DNA of 64,000 bases from Candidatus Tisiphia endosymbiont of Dioctria linearis (lineage in GTDB: Bacteria; Pseudomonadota; Alphaproteobacteria; Rickettsiales; Rickettsiaceae). The stretch is from assembly GCF_964026545.1 (NCBI RefSeq), contig NZ_OZ032156.1:620001-684000 (forward strand). Reading direction: 5' to 3'. How positions within the stretch are numbered: position 1 is the stretch's first letter; every line of letters starts with the position of its first letter. Both the position numbers and the translations under genes were made by a program. Positions 27,406 through 36,009 of the stretch are shown one piece after another. The notes beneath the pieces are model-generated. The model ran no database searches, was not told the origin of the DNA, and was given only the letters and a program-made list of their open reading frames with translations.

Positions 27406-29030
27406 ATGACAAAATCATTAACTTTTTCCGATAGCTTAGTTAAAAATCTAGATACTATTTTCTATAATATAGTCGGTAATTTCGTCCCGCCTGAATGGCG
27501 AAACCTTACCAATAATTGTGGTAAGCAATTAAGTAAGACTTCCCGTCAGCTCCTGTCGTTGATAGTTTCTCGTCTACAGTTTTATAATAAGGATAAGCAA
27601 GTAGAAGAATTACAAGAAGGTTATCATTTCTTCGAGAAAGAACTAGGAGTTTGCCAAAAACGGGTTGCACAATGTCTAAGAGAATTACAAACAAGTGGGT
27701 TCATTCATCACACTTTAATTACTACAATCAAATATAATATAAAATGCCGCAATATTTTATGTATCAAACTCCTTAAGAAATTTATAAATTTTCGTAAAGC
27801 TAACGATAATTCTTCTCACTTTAATCACATAAATAATCGATCTAGCCATAAAAAAATTTTCACTCAACTGAAAAAGAATTTTCTCCACTCAATATAATAG
27901 ATAATAATATATCTATATCTTTATCTAGATATAAAAAAAATGGAAAAAATTGTGGACAAAGTTTACCAAAAACTGAATCAATTGAGGAGCAAAGCTTTAG
28001 TTTACCTCCTGAGGTAACGATAAGCTCAGTAAGTGAAACGTTACCTTACAATTCCCCAGACAGTAATTCCGGCGACGCATCTCCAACTGATGATGAGTCA
28101 GACTCAGATTTCGATTCAACAGGCGGAGCTTCAGGAAATAGCAGAGAGCAAGAACCAAGTAGGGAATCATCAAGTTGGACTAGCAATCTTGCCAACAAGG
28201 TTAAAAGCTGGTATGCATCTAAGAAGCTAGAGGAGTTTTACCCATTGACCAAAGAAGATGGGGCTTTGTTAAGAATGAGAACAGGTACTGACTACGAGTT
28301 GAGTTACATTAACAAGCTGTTGATTCACCTTAACAAGAAATATCCTAATCGTCGCTTTCCCTGCAAGCAAGCAGTACTGAATTACATGAAAATAGCTTTG
28401 ATTTATGAACTGCGTAAACCAGCTTTGGTAAATAACGATAATTTTAACTTCATGGACGCTGCTACCAGAGCAAGTGAGGCTCGTTTGAGGGCGGTAGAAG
28501 CAAATCAAGACACTTCGGAACTATGGCAGTTGAAACGCAAGATTGTTGGAGCTTTTGAGTCTGATACTGCTGATAAATTACTGACTAGTTGTCGTTTTTT
28601 TGGAGTATGTGACGATAAATACCAGATTGATTTAGCAGATATCTCTTTGTCAGAAACTGATAAAGACACATTGCTTAATCAAGTGCAAGAGGTATATGGC
28701 AAGCAGGTTGATCTATTGCATATTATTAGCAAAAACACCACTGCCACTAGCAATAAATCAGCATCAATTTATTCAGGGCTAAGCCAACTAGACCCAAAGT
28801 CAGTATGGTATAAAATAAGGGAATATTTGTTAAAGTTATGTGGTGAATTCATTGATAAAACCTGGTTTAGCCAATTAGAAGCAATAGACGAAGATGTGAG
28901 TAGCAAGAAGATCACTCTTAAACCATCCAGTGCCTTTATTGGGGATTGGATTAAGAATAATTACTGGAGAGATTTAAGAGAGGCTTGCAGCAGCCAGAAT
29001 TTTACTTTTGAGTTACTGCAAGTCCGATAG
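27406..29030 (+). pseudogene. Plasmid-type replication initiator (winged helix plus DnaA-N-like C-terminus), one frameshift
   Basis: GGGGAGG precedes the ATG at 27406. The first part (164 codons) contains a helix-turn-helix-like block, YHFFEKELGVCQKRVAQCLR, typical of plasmid replication proteins. The frame ends at 27897, but a one-base shift in the A7 run at 27850-27856 joins it to a second frame that stays open to 29030: a Ser/Asp/Glu-rich linker, then a Lys-rich helical region, then a C-terminal domain VWYKIREYLLKLCGEFIDKT and AFIGDWIKNNYWRDLREA that resembles domain I of DnaA. Rickettsia plasmids encode DnaA-like initiators of this layout (from memory). Total about 541 codons. It may be a decayed integrated replicon, or expressed by slippage on the A-run. 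Confidence 0.65.
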
Positions 29031-29287
29031 AATGGCAACGATATAAAATATGGCAAATGGAACAAAAGACTAATTGTATTAAGCGAAAAAAGAATGATTA
29101 CAAAGAAGTTAATAATAATCAAGAGTTAGTTAATGAGGGTTGAAACAGCCATAAAACTAGCCATGGAAATTATTAAGACTTAGAAAACTTGATAGTAATG
29201 CGTCTTATAAGTGTACGAGTCTTTGATTGTGAATCATAAGGCACACTCTAAACTACTAATTTATAGCTATTTTGCTGAGATTTTTAG

Positions 29288-29395
29288 CAATTTTTGTCAC
29301 TTTTTTACATTTTTTGACAAAAATTGTCCGCGAAATCACCCGGGGGTACCCGCGTCGCAAAATGGGGCATAGGGGGCATTTCGCGAAAATTTTTT
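29288..29395. other. Origin-like block: stacked inverted repeats and a GC-rich island
   Basis: The gap 29031-29616 holds no gene. CAATTTTTGTCA (29288-29299) and TGACAAAAATTG (29315-29326) form a perfect 12-bp inverted repeat across a T-rich 15-base spacer. Directly after it, CGCGAAAT (29329-29336) and ATTTCGCG (29378-29385) bracket a GC-rich stretch containing CCCGGG, GGGTACCC and two GGGGCAT direct repeats. AT-rich runs follow. The position just downstream of a replication-initiator gene makes a plasmid origin plausible; a strong terminator is the alternative. Confidence 0.5.
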
Positions 29396-29616
29396 TGAGG
29401 TAATTAGTCACTTGTTATTAAAAATTTTCACTTTTTTTAGTTTTTATTTTACAAGGATTAGCATTTTTATATTACTTGAATAAAAATTTAATAATAATAT
29501 AAAAAATAGAAAATAAGCTATTGACAACAATTGCTAGTTATAATACTATGCAAAACATAAGAGGAATTTTAGTGAATCAACTGGCAAAAAACCTGGAAGT
29601 CAGGTATAATAGAGGT

Positions 29617-29721
29617 GTAGTCAATTCAGGAGAATTTGGGGCTAGGAACGATGGAGCGACGCCTATAAGTAATAGGCGAGCGACGAGTGACGACATCCCC
29701 AACTTCTCATCAATTGACTAT
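29617..29721. repeat. Family A palindrome, copy at end of unknown minus-strand gene
   Basis: 105 bp from GTAGTCAATTCAGG to CAATTGACTAT with the complete interior (GGAGCGACGCC-like motif as GATGGAGCGACGCCTATA). Its left-hand reading would encode the same peptide as the copies in coding genes. The right end provides the TAG stop of the minus-strand gene starting at 30448. Confidence 0.92.
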
Positions 29722-30448
29722 AAATCATTGCCATCCAAATTAGAACCGGTTATAGGTACAGTATCCAAAGTAGTATCCAAAATTTGCAACGGCTCTGCTA
29801 TATTAGATGGAACTGTTTTTTCTGGTAATTTCTTATCGCCTATATCAATATTAGATTCTTGTTTTTCAGGAATATCTGTTATATCGATAATCTTTTCTAT
29901 AGATTCTTGGTAAATAGGAGTTTCTACGAATTGCTTAAAACCAAGGAAAGCAAACAACACCTCTTCTTTAATTAAAGATTTGTCTATTTCTGGTGTTTCG
30001 CTAAAAAAAGCATTAAAATCTTTTGTCTTTAAGCAATCCAGACCATATTTAATTGCTGCTATCCAAGTTTTGAAAGACTCATTAATATCACAATTACCAT
30101 AATTACTGTTTAGTATTACTTGGAGTTTAGTTTTCAGTACATCAAAGGCTTCTATAAACTTGTCTGTATCAGGTTTGCTGTGTTTGTCTAGATAGATATA
30201 CGCTTCGTGTTTTGTCTCATCACTGTCGTTGCTGGAATCAGAAAGATTTTTTCTCTGTATTTGATACTGTTCGATCAGCTGATAAGCAGCACAAAAATAC
30301 TTAGCCAACTCTAATATGCTAGATTCTTTGATTTCCTCTACTGACTTTTTCTCAAATTCTGCTCGGACATCTTCTAAAGGGGCAAAAACCTTCCAAAAGC
30401 TTCTTTTTGCTCTTCTGCTGTTTCATAATTATCTTGATTCTTAGACAT
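29718..30448 (-). pseudogene. Unknown alpha-helical acidic protein, one frameshift
   Basis: From the ATG at 30448 (MSKNQDNYETAEEQKEAF) the frame hits a stop after 24 codons. Adding one base to the short T-run (A-run 30395-30398 on the plus strand) joins it to WKVFAPLEDVRAEFEKKSVE and on to LELAKYFCAAYQLIEQYQI, open to 29718. The joined product is about 243 residues, acidic, mostly helical, with no membrane span, signal or motif I recognise. The stop codon comes from a family A repeat. An in-frame start around 30308 would give only the C-terminal 196 residues. Its position beside the plasmid-like initiator suggests it may be part of the same acquired segment. Confidence 0.6.
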
Positions 30449-30638
30449 GTGTTACTCTCTATTTTAAAATATTATAATATGATTATTGATTTATTAGTTA
30501 TCACAGGCAACCTCCTAATAAGTAAAGTTTAGTTACCAATTTCGCTACTGTCAATTGGATTTTTTTTTTGTTAATATAATACTTGACTAAATTAGTAGGA
30601 TATTATAAGATATATGCTATAATGGTGGAGTCGTTTGT

Positions 30639-31040
30639 ATGCAATTAACTACAAAAGGGCGATATGCGGTGATGGCAATCTTAGAAATTGCATCGCAAAT
30701 GTCGAATATGCCTGTTACCTTGGCTAAAATTTCAGCAAAACAACATATACCGGTTAATTATTTGGAGCAAATTTTTGCAAAACTGAAGAAAGCTAACATA
30801 GTTAGATCAGCTAAAGGTCGAAAAGGTGGTTACATCATTAATGAAAAATTAGATAAAATCAAGATTGCTAATATTATTGATGCGGTAGATGAGAATATCG
30901 AAATGACCAGATGTTTAGGGAAATCTGGAAATAGTTGTGTACCTAATAAAGTGCAATGTAACGCCCATCATTTATGGTTGGGTTTGAGTCGGCATATAAG
31001 GGATTATTTTGATACTATCTCGATAGCTGATATGCTTTAG
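30639..31040 (+). CDS. iscR: Rrf2-family Fe-S cluster regulator IscR
   Basis: A 133-residue Rrf2 winged-helix regulator. MQLTTKGRYAVMAILEIA and the recognition helix region HIPVNYLEQIFAKLKKANIV and GRKGGYI are typical of IscR. Three cysteines in the C-terminal half (CLGKSGNSCVPNKVQC, about residues 92, 98, 104-105) are the expected 2Fe-2S ligands. In other bacteria holo-IscR represses the isc operon according to Fe-S supply; the same role is expected for the genes that follow. Family C and B repeats now separate it from the first desulfurase by 360 bp. Confidence 0.94.
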   Translation: MQLTTKGRYAVMAILEIASQMSNMPVTLAKISAKQHIPVNYLEQIFAKLKKANIVRSAKGRKGGYIINEKLDKIKIANIIDAVDENIEMTRCLGKSGNSCVPNKVQCNAHHLWLGLSRHIRDYFDTISIADML

Positions 31041-31041
31041 G

Positions 31042-31197
31042 TATACTCGATGAAAATCAAGAATTGCGTTGTCGTTATTCAAGACCTGTGGTACTCACGT
31101 ACTAAATGTACGCTCCGCTCCTCGGCTTGAATACTCCTAGCACTTCTTGATTTTGATCTTCGTCTACCAACTTTTCAAATGATTAGGAGCGTATATA
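31042..31197. repeat. Family C-like palindrome after iscR
   Basis: Starts TATACTCGATGAAAATCAAG and closes with CTTGATTTTGATC then GAGCGTATATA; AAATCAAGAATTGCG pairs with an imperfect mirror near 31144-31160. It lies within the iscR to nifS gap (31041-31402), which carries no gene. Confidence 0.7.
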
Positions 31198-31216
31198 GTC
31201 AAACTAAATTCCCTAT

Positions 31217-31336
31217 ATAGCTAACCCGATTAGCTATATTTCCGTCATTGCGAGGAGGCGTAAGCCTGCGAAGCAATCCATTTCTACTCGTTTTCTGGAT
31301 TGGTTCGTTGCTACTAAAGTAGCTCCTTGCCATGAC
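31217..31336. repeat. Family B palindrome with AGCTAACCCGATTAGC flank
   Basis: GTCATTGCGAGGAGG (31244) to CCTTGCCATGAC (31336), preceded by ATAGCTAACCCGATTAGCTA (31217-31236). The same flank motif stands beside the family B copies in hscA (42855) and at 58533, so it belongs to the element or marks a preferred site. Confidence 0.85.
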
Positions 31337-31402
31337 GTTGTGAACAATAACTAATATAAAAATTATTTTTTTACAACTTTTGTATTAGTGGGCTGAAAAA
31401 TT

Positions 31403-32518
31403 ATGTTATATTTAGATCATAATGCTACTACTAACATTCATCCTAAGGTTAAAGAGCTGATGGAGAATTTGATGAAAGAGACCTATTATAATCCGTCTTC
31501 TATTCATACAAAGGGGCGTTATGCTCGAAGTTTAGTAGAAATAGCTAGGCAGCAGGTTGCCAAATCTGTTGGAGCTGATATAAATTCTAGGGAATATCAG
31601 GTAATTTTTACTTCCTCTGGTACAGAGAGTAATAATTTGCTGATGAATAATTATTATGATGGAGAAATTTTTGTTTCTAGTATAGAGCATTTATCGATCT
31701 TTGATCACACTAAATATCGGGATAATATTAAAATTATCCGCGTTGATAGTGATGGCATTGTTGATATTGAACATTTAGAGCAATTATTATCAACTAGTCA
31801 AGCTAGTAAAAAGCTAGTCTCTGTGATGTTGGCTAATAATGAAAGTGGTGTTGTACAAAACATACAGCAGCTAGTTAAAATTGCCCAAAAATATGGGGCG
31901 GTATTTCATAGTGATTGCGTGCAAGCAGTTGGCAAAATACCGGTCAATATTAAAGAACTAGCTGTTGATTTTGCTACTATATCGGCTCACAAATTAGGCG
32001 GAATGCAGGGTAGTAGTGCGTTGATTGTTAAGGCAGGAAATACGCTTAAAGCGATGATGATTGGCGGAGGGCAAGAGAGGAATATTCGCTCAGGTACAGA
32101 AAATGTACTGGCAATCGCCTCGTTCGGACTTGCATCATCAATAGTTACTAATGAGCTAGAAGATAGATATAATAAAATGAAGAAATTACAAACATATTTG
32201 GAGCAGAATTTACTCAACTATAAAAATGTTAAAATAGTGTCAAAGAATGTTGAAAGACTACCTAATACTACCTTGATGATTGTGCCAGAAACTGATGCAC
32301 AAACTAAGTTGATAGCTTTCGATTTAAGGGGTATAGCGGTTAGTTCCGGCTCTGCCTGTTCATCAGGAAAAGTTGGTAAGTCACATGTGTTATCTGCTAT
32401 GGGGGTTAGTGAGGAAGATGCTAGGTCTTCGATTAGAATCAGCTTCGATTATCAACAAACTATTGAAGATGTTGTGACATTTATTAAAGCGTTTGAAGAA
32501 GTATACTCAAATGGATAA
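31403..32518 (+). CDS. Cysteine desulfurase, NifS/IscS-like (first of pair)
   Basis: PLP-dependent enzyme that takes sulfur from cysteine, 371 residues. [20 protein letters not shown] is the usual start; [16 protein letters not shown] holds the PLP lysine (near 200) and [14 protein letters not shown] the loop cysteine that carries the persulfide (near 320). It is shorter and more NifS-like than the IscS that overlaps it. The pair is typical of Rickettsia. Whether it serves Fe-S assembly or another sulfur route such as tRNA thiolation is not clear. Confidence 0.92.
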   Translation: MLYLDHNATTNIHPKVKELMENLMKETYYNPSSIHTKGRYARSLVEIARQQVAKSVGADINSREYQVIFTSSGTESNNLLMNNYYDGEIFVSSIEHLSIFDHTKYRDNIKIIRVDSDGIVDIEHLEQLLSTSQASKKLVSVMLANNESGVVQNIQQLVKIAQKYGAVFHSDCVQAVGKIPVNIKELAVDFATISAHKLGGMQGSSALIVKAGNTLKAMMIGGGQERNIRSGTENVLAIASFGLASSIVTNELEDRYNKMKKLQTYLEQNLLNYKNVKIVSKNVERLPNTTLMIVPETDAQTKLIAFDLRGIAVSSGSACSSGKVGKSHVLSAMGVSEEDARSSIRISFDYQQTIEDVVTFIKAFEEVYSNG

Positions 32519-33767
32519 ATTAGAAGAATTAAGACAACAAGTAAAATTAACTGGTAAATCGTTGCCAATTTATATGGATTATCAATCAACAACCCCTATG
32601 GATACAAGGGTTCTAGAATGTATGTTGCCATATTTTATTACTAAATTTGGTAATCCACACTCTAGGAGTCATTCCTTTGGTTGGGAAGCTGAAGAAGCTG
32701 TAGAAATGTCAAGAAAGAAAGTGGCAAGGCTTATTGGTGCTGATTCTAAAGAAATTGTTTTTACTTCTGGTGCTACTGAATCTAACAATTTAGCGATAAA
32801 AGGTATTGCTAAATTCTATGGTAGTAAGAAAAATCACATAATAACAGTGATAAGTGAACATAAATGCGTTTTAGATGCTTGTCGGCATTTAGAAAATGAA
32901 GGGTTTAAGGTAACGTATTTGCCAATTCAAACAAATGGCTTGATTGATTTACAGCAATTAAGAAATGCCATAACCGACCAAACTATGCTGGTATCGGTGA
33001 TGGCAGTAAATAATGAAATCGGTGTTATTCAGCCAATTAAAGAAATTGGTAAAATTTGTCGGGAATTAGGCGTATTTTTTCACTCAGATATTGCCCAAGG
33101 ATATGGTAAAATTCCCATAGATGTTAATGATTGTAACATTGATTTGGCAAGTATTTCTGGGCATAAAATTTATGGTCCCAAAGGTATTGGAGCTTTATAT
33201 GTAAGAAAAAAACCTAGGGTACGATTAGTACCAATTTTAAATGGCGGTGGGCAGGAAAGAGGTATGCGTTCTGGAACTCTCCCAACTCCTTTAATTGTTG
33301 GACTCGGGGCAGCAGCTGAATTAGCTCTATCGGAAATGTCACAAGATGCTAAGCGGGTAGAAGAGCTTTTTGATAGATTTTATAATAATATTACTAAACA
33401 AATTGCTGATGTCTATTTAAACGGTGATATGCATAAGAGATATAAGGGAAATTTAAATTTAAGTTTTGCTTATGTCGAAGGGGAGTCAATGATATTGGCT
33501 ATTAAGGATTTAGCCGTTTCATCCGGCTCAGCTTGTACCTCATCTTCACTGGAGCCATCATATGTGTTAAGAGCTATGGGGGTTGACGAAGAAATGGCTC
33601 ATACATCAATTAGGTTTGGTATTGGTAGATTTACCACTAAAGAAGAAATAGATTATGCTGTAGAGTTAATAAAGTCAAAAATTAACAAATTAAGAGAACT
33701 GAGTCCTCTTTGGGAGATGGTTCAAGAAGGTGTTAATTTAAAGCAAATTAAGTGGGCAGTACACTAG
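32511..33767 (+). CDS. iscS: Cysteine desulfurase IscS
   Basis: Main sulfur donor for the IscU scaffold. I chose the ATG at 32511, which overlaps the previous stop (ATGGATAA), over an in-frame TTG at 32493. [38 protein letters not shown] with the PLP lysine, and [20 protein letters not shown] with the catalytic cysteine are all present; the C-terminus [15 protein letters not shown] fits IscS. At 418 residues it has a normal length. The stop codon TAG is the first triplet of a family D repeat. iscU lies 3.6 kb further on, separated by foreign-looking genes. Confidence 0.96.
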   Translation: MDKLEELRQQVKLTGKSLPIYMDYQSTTPMDTRVLECMLPYFITKFGNPHSRSHSFGWEAEEAVEMSRKKVARLIGADSKEIVFTSGATESNNLAIKGIAKFYGSKKNHIITVISEHKCVLDACRHLENEGFKVTYLPIQTNGLIDLQQLRNAITDQTMLVSVMAVNNEIGVIQPIKEIGKICRELGVFFHSDIAQGYGKIPIDVNDCNIDLASISGHKIYGPKGIGALYVRKKPRVRLVPILNGGGQERGMRSGTLPTPLIVGLGAAAELALSEMSQDAKRVEELFDRFYNNITKQIADVYLNGDMHKRYKGNLNLSFAYVEGESMILAIKDLAVSSGSACTSSSLEPSYVLRAMGVDEEMAHTSIRFGIGRFTTKEEIDYAVELIKSKINKLRELSPLWEMVQEGVNLKQIKWAVH

Positions 33768-33914
33768 ACCTCTTGCAAAACTCTACTTCTTCTGCTGGTA
33801 ATTTGTACGTCGATGCGGTACTCGAATCCTCACGTACATTTAGAGTACGCTGCGGTTCGAGGTGAAGCGTTTCCTCCAAATCTTTGCTCATAAGCGAGTT
33901 TTGCAAGAGGTCTA
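33765..33914. repeat. Family D element with perfect 19-bp inverted ends
   Basis: TAGACCTCTTGCAAAACTC (33765-33783) and GAGTTTTGCAAGAGGTCTA (33896-33914) are perfect inverted repeats enclosing 112 bp that contain further dyads (ACGTACATTTAGAGTACG). The left end supplies the iscS stop codon. A decayed end (TAGACCTCCTGCATAAG) lies at 39963. The structure resembles a small non-autonomous transposable element (MITE). Confidence 0.9.
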
Positions 33915-33942
33915 CTGACAAATTTAATATTAGAGGTATAAA

Positions 33943-34788
33943 ATGTCAAAGTTAAATACACTATTTTCAGTTTTAAATAAAGATATCCCATTCGGTAAAT
34001 CATTAAATGCTTTGGGTCATATGTCTCTAGGGATGGGGCATAGATTCCCTGAAGGGAAGATGCCTGCTGTGGAAGTACATTTTGCAGATAGTGATTCAAT
34101 ACGTAAAGTAAGAGAGGAATGTCAATCCCGGTTAGGGTCTGTTTTTTCTGATTTCACAAATACAATGACTGAAGGTACGGCTGAAGATCAATTGAAAAGA
34201 ACAACAGAAACACCTGTAGAAAGTTTACAATATTATGGGGTTACTATTTGTACAGATGCTGATACAGTGGAAGAAATTAAGGCGATACTAAGAGGAAATG
34301 ATAAAATTTTATCTGGATACAAACCATTCCATTCTACTCCTGAACAAAGAAAGTTTGAGTATATAGATCAGAGCGTCAGTTCTGCGCCTCATAAAGTGTC
34401 AATTGTAGCAAGTAAACAGCTATCTCCTGCTAAATTAGTAAATTTAGTACCTATAGCTGCCATAGAAGTAGGGAGAAAAGCAGATACCTCTTCCTTGAGG
34501 TTACTAGAATTTAATGATGCTGGTGGGGGAAAGCATTCAGGGATATCATATCATCCGTTTACAATTTTAACTGCTAAGAACCAAAGTAAACTTGAAATAA
34601 TGGCAGAAAGAATTTCTACCAAACATGGTGTGGTCTCAATGTCATTCAAAGAAGAGGAACTTACTGTTCTTTCTTGTGCTTTTAGTTTAAAAGAACTGAT
34701 AGAGGATTGTATAGATAGAAACAGCAACTCATTGCTAAATAAAGAAATAACGGAAAGTGATTTTATTGCTACTAAAATCAAGGGATAA
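33943..34788 (+). CDS. Unknown protein with two DUF2000-like domains
   Basis: A 281-residue soluble protein. FSVLNKDIPFGKSLNALGHM at the start and VSIVASKQLSPAKLVNLVPI at about residue 150 look like two copies of one domain, each a strand, a Lys/Pro turn and a helix with Asn-Ala/Val, as in DUF2000 (peptidyl-tRNA hydrolase 2-like fold; assignment from memory). No catalytic residues can be named and no function is proposed. It is placed between iscS and iscU and is probably a later insertion there. AGAGG is 9 bp before the ATG. Confidence 0.7.
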   Translation: MSKLNTLFSVLNKDIPFGKSLNALGHMSLGMGHRFPEGKMPAVEVHFADSDSIRKVREECQSRLGSVFSDFTNTMTEGTAEDQLKRTTETPVESLQYYGVTICTDADTVEEIKAILRGNDKILSGYKPFHSTPEQRKFEYIDQSVSSAPHKVSIVASKQLSPAKLVNLVPIAAIEVGRKADTSSLRLLEFNDAGGGKHSGISYHPFTILTAKNQSKLEIMAERISTKHGVVSMSFKEEELTVLSCAFSLKELIEDCIDRNSNSLLNKEITESDFIATKIKG

Positions 34789-34837
34789 TAAGCAAATGGA
34801 TGTTAGTTATCCACAAATATTTTATTAAGGGTACCAC

Positions 34838-34957
34838 CGTCATTGTGAGGAGGCATAGCATTCCTGTCATTGCGAGCCACCGTAGGTGGCGTGGCAATCC
34901 ATTTCTAATCATTTTTATGGATTGCCACGACCACTACGTGGTTTTGCTAATAGATGT
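34838..34957. repeat. Family B repeats, nested copy
   Basis: CCGTCATTGTGAGGAGG at 34838 is followed by a second start GTCATTGCGAGCC at 34866 and arms GTGGCGTGGCAATCCAT against ATGGATTGCCACGACCAC, ending GGTTTTGCTAATAGATG. One family B copy appears to have inserted in or next to another. Confidence 0.8.
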
Positions 34958-34988
34958 GGGTAAGGTGAATATATAAGTAAATTTTATT

Positions 34989-35969
34989 ATGACTCTAGAC
35001 AAGCCAAAACATGACGAAATCTTTCGCAAATCTATGGAGAATCCCATAGTTGCTCAAGAATTCTTGGCAACTCATTTGCCGAAGGATGTGCTGGCTTTAA
35101 TCGATAGCACAACTGTAAAATTAGAAAAAGATAGTTTTATTGAGCCAGACCTTTCTGAAACTATTTCTGATGTATTATTTTCTGTTAAGTTTAATGATCA
35201 GGATGGCTATATTTTTTTGCTATTGGAACATCAAAGTACTATTGATAAAATGATGGCATTTAGGTTATTTAAATATATGATTAATATTTGTGATCTATAT
35301 TTAACTACTAATCCTAAAACTAAAAGCCTTCCATTAATTTATCCCCTAATAATTTATAATGGCAAGAAGAAATATAACGCATCGCTCAATATATGTAATT
35401 TATTTAGCCATCCAGATTTAGCCAGAGGCTTTTGGACAAATGATTGTCAGCTTATTAACGTACATGATATCCCCGATGAAGAACTCAAGGAAAAAGTATG
35501 GTCTGGGATTTTGTTATTTTTCCTCAAACACATCCACGAACGTCAATTACTGAAAAGATGGCAAGAAATCTCTCATCTCTTGCCTAAATTGAGTAAAATA
35601 ACAATAGGCTATGACCATATAAGAAATCTATTACAGTATACTTTGATCTTTATTGAGCAAAATGATAAAATAGAGTTAGAAAAAATATTAAAAAATAGTT
35701 TAACTAAAGAAAAAGGAGAAGAACTTATGCCTAGTATAGCTCAAGTATGGAAAGAAGAAGGGATTCAAATCGGGCTACAGGATGGTATCAAAATCGGAGT
35801 ACAGGATGGTATTAGAATCGGAGAAGTTAGAGGAGAAGATAAAGGTAGAGCCGAGGGTGAAGCTAAATTAATAAAAATGATGATAAACAATGGTAGCTCT
35901 ATTGAAGAAGTAGCGAGAATTACTGGACTATCTATTACTAAAATCAATGAATTACTGAAAGTACAGTAA
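34989..35969 (+). CDS. Rpn/YhgA-family nuclease (PD-(D/E)XK), empty-site copy
   Basis: A 326-residue protein of the recombination-promoting nuclease (Rpn, formerly putative transposase YhgA-like) family. KPKHDEIFRKSMENPIVAQE and FLATHLPKDVLALID form the family start; EPDLSETISDVLFSVKF, GYIFLLLEHQST hold the acidic and Glu-x-Gln catalytic residues of the PD-(D/E)XK fold. The C-terminus has short repeats (IGLQDGIKIGVQDGIRIGE) and a helix ending VARITGLSITKINELL. Known Rpn proteins are DNA endonucleases that raise RecA-independent recombination. It is the first of a tandem pair and lacks the insertion seen in its neighbour. Confidence 0.92.
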   Translation: MTLDKPKHDEIFRKSMENPIVAQEFLATHLPKDVLALIDSTTVKLEKDSFIEPDLSETISDVLFSVKFNDQDGYIFLLLEHQSTIDKMMAFRLFKYMINICDLYLTTNPKTKSLPLIYPLIIYNGKKKYNASLNICNLFSHPDLARGFWTNDCQLINVHDIPDEELKEKVWSGILLFFLKHIHERQLLKRWQEISHLLPKLSKITIGYDHIRNLLQYTLIFIEQNDKIELEKILKNSLTKEKGEELMPSIAQVWKEEGIQIGLQDGIKIGVQDGIRIGEVRGEDKGRAEGEAKLIKMMINNGSSIEEVARITGLSITKINELLKVQ

Positions 35970-36009
35970 GTAATGAATTATTAGATTAGCTATATAAGCA
36001 AATTTTATT

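Noticed and set aside
28033..28230. Open frame in the acidic linker region of the initiator gene
   Set aside because: It is the shifted frame of the Ser/Asp-rich linker; the neighbouring frame continues into the DnaA-like domain and is the real one.
29195..29260. Degenerate tRNA-His-like segment (GAGTCTTTGATTGTGAATCAT) downstream of the initiator gene, possible attachment site
   Set aside because: About 13 of 21 bases match the real tRNA-His anticodon arm but no T arm or acceptor stem can be drawn, so it is not strong enough to call a tRNA remnant or att site.
29521..29913. Plus-strand open frame of 130 codons containing the family A peptide
   Set aside because: It is open only because the repeat keeps its frame; the right half is antisense to the minus-strand gene and the left half has no homology or ribosome-binding site.
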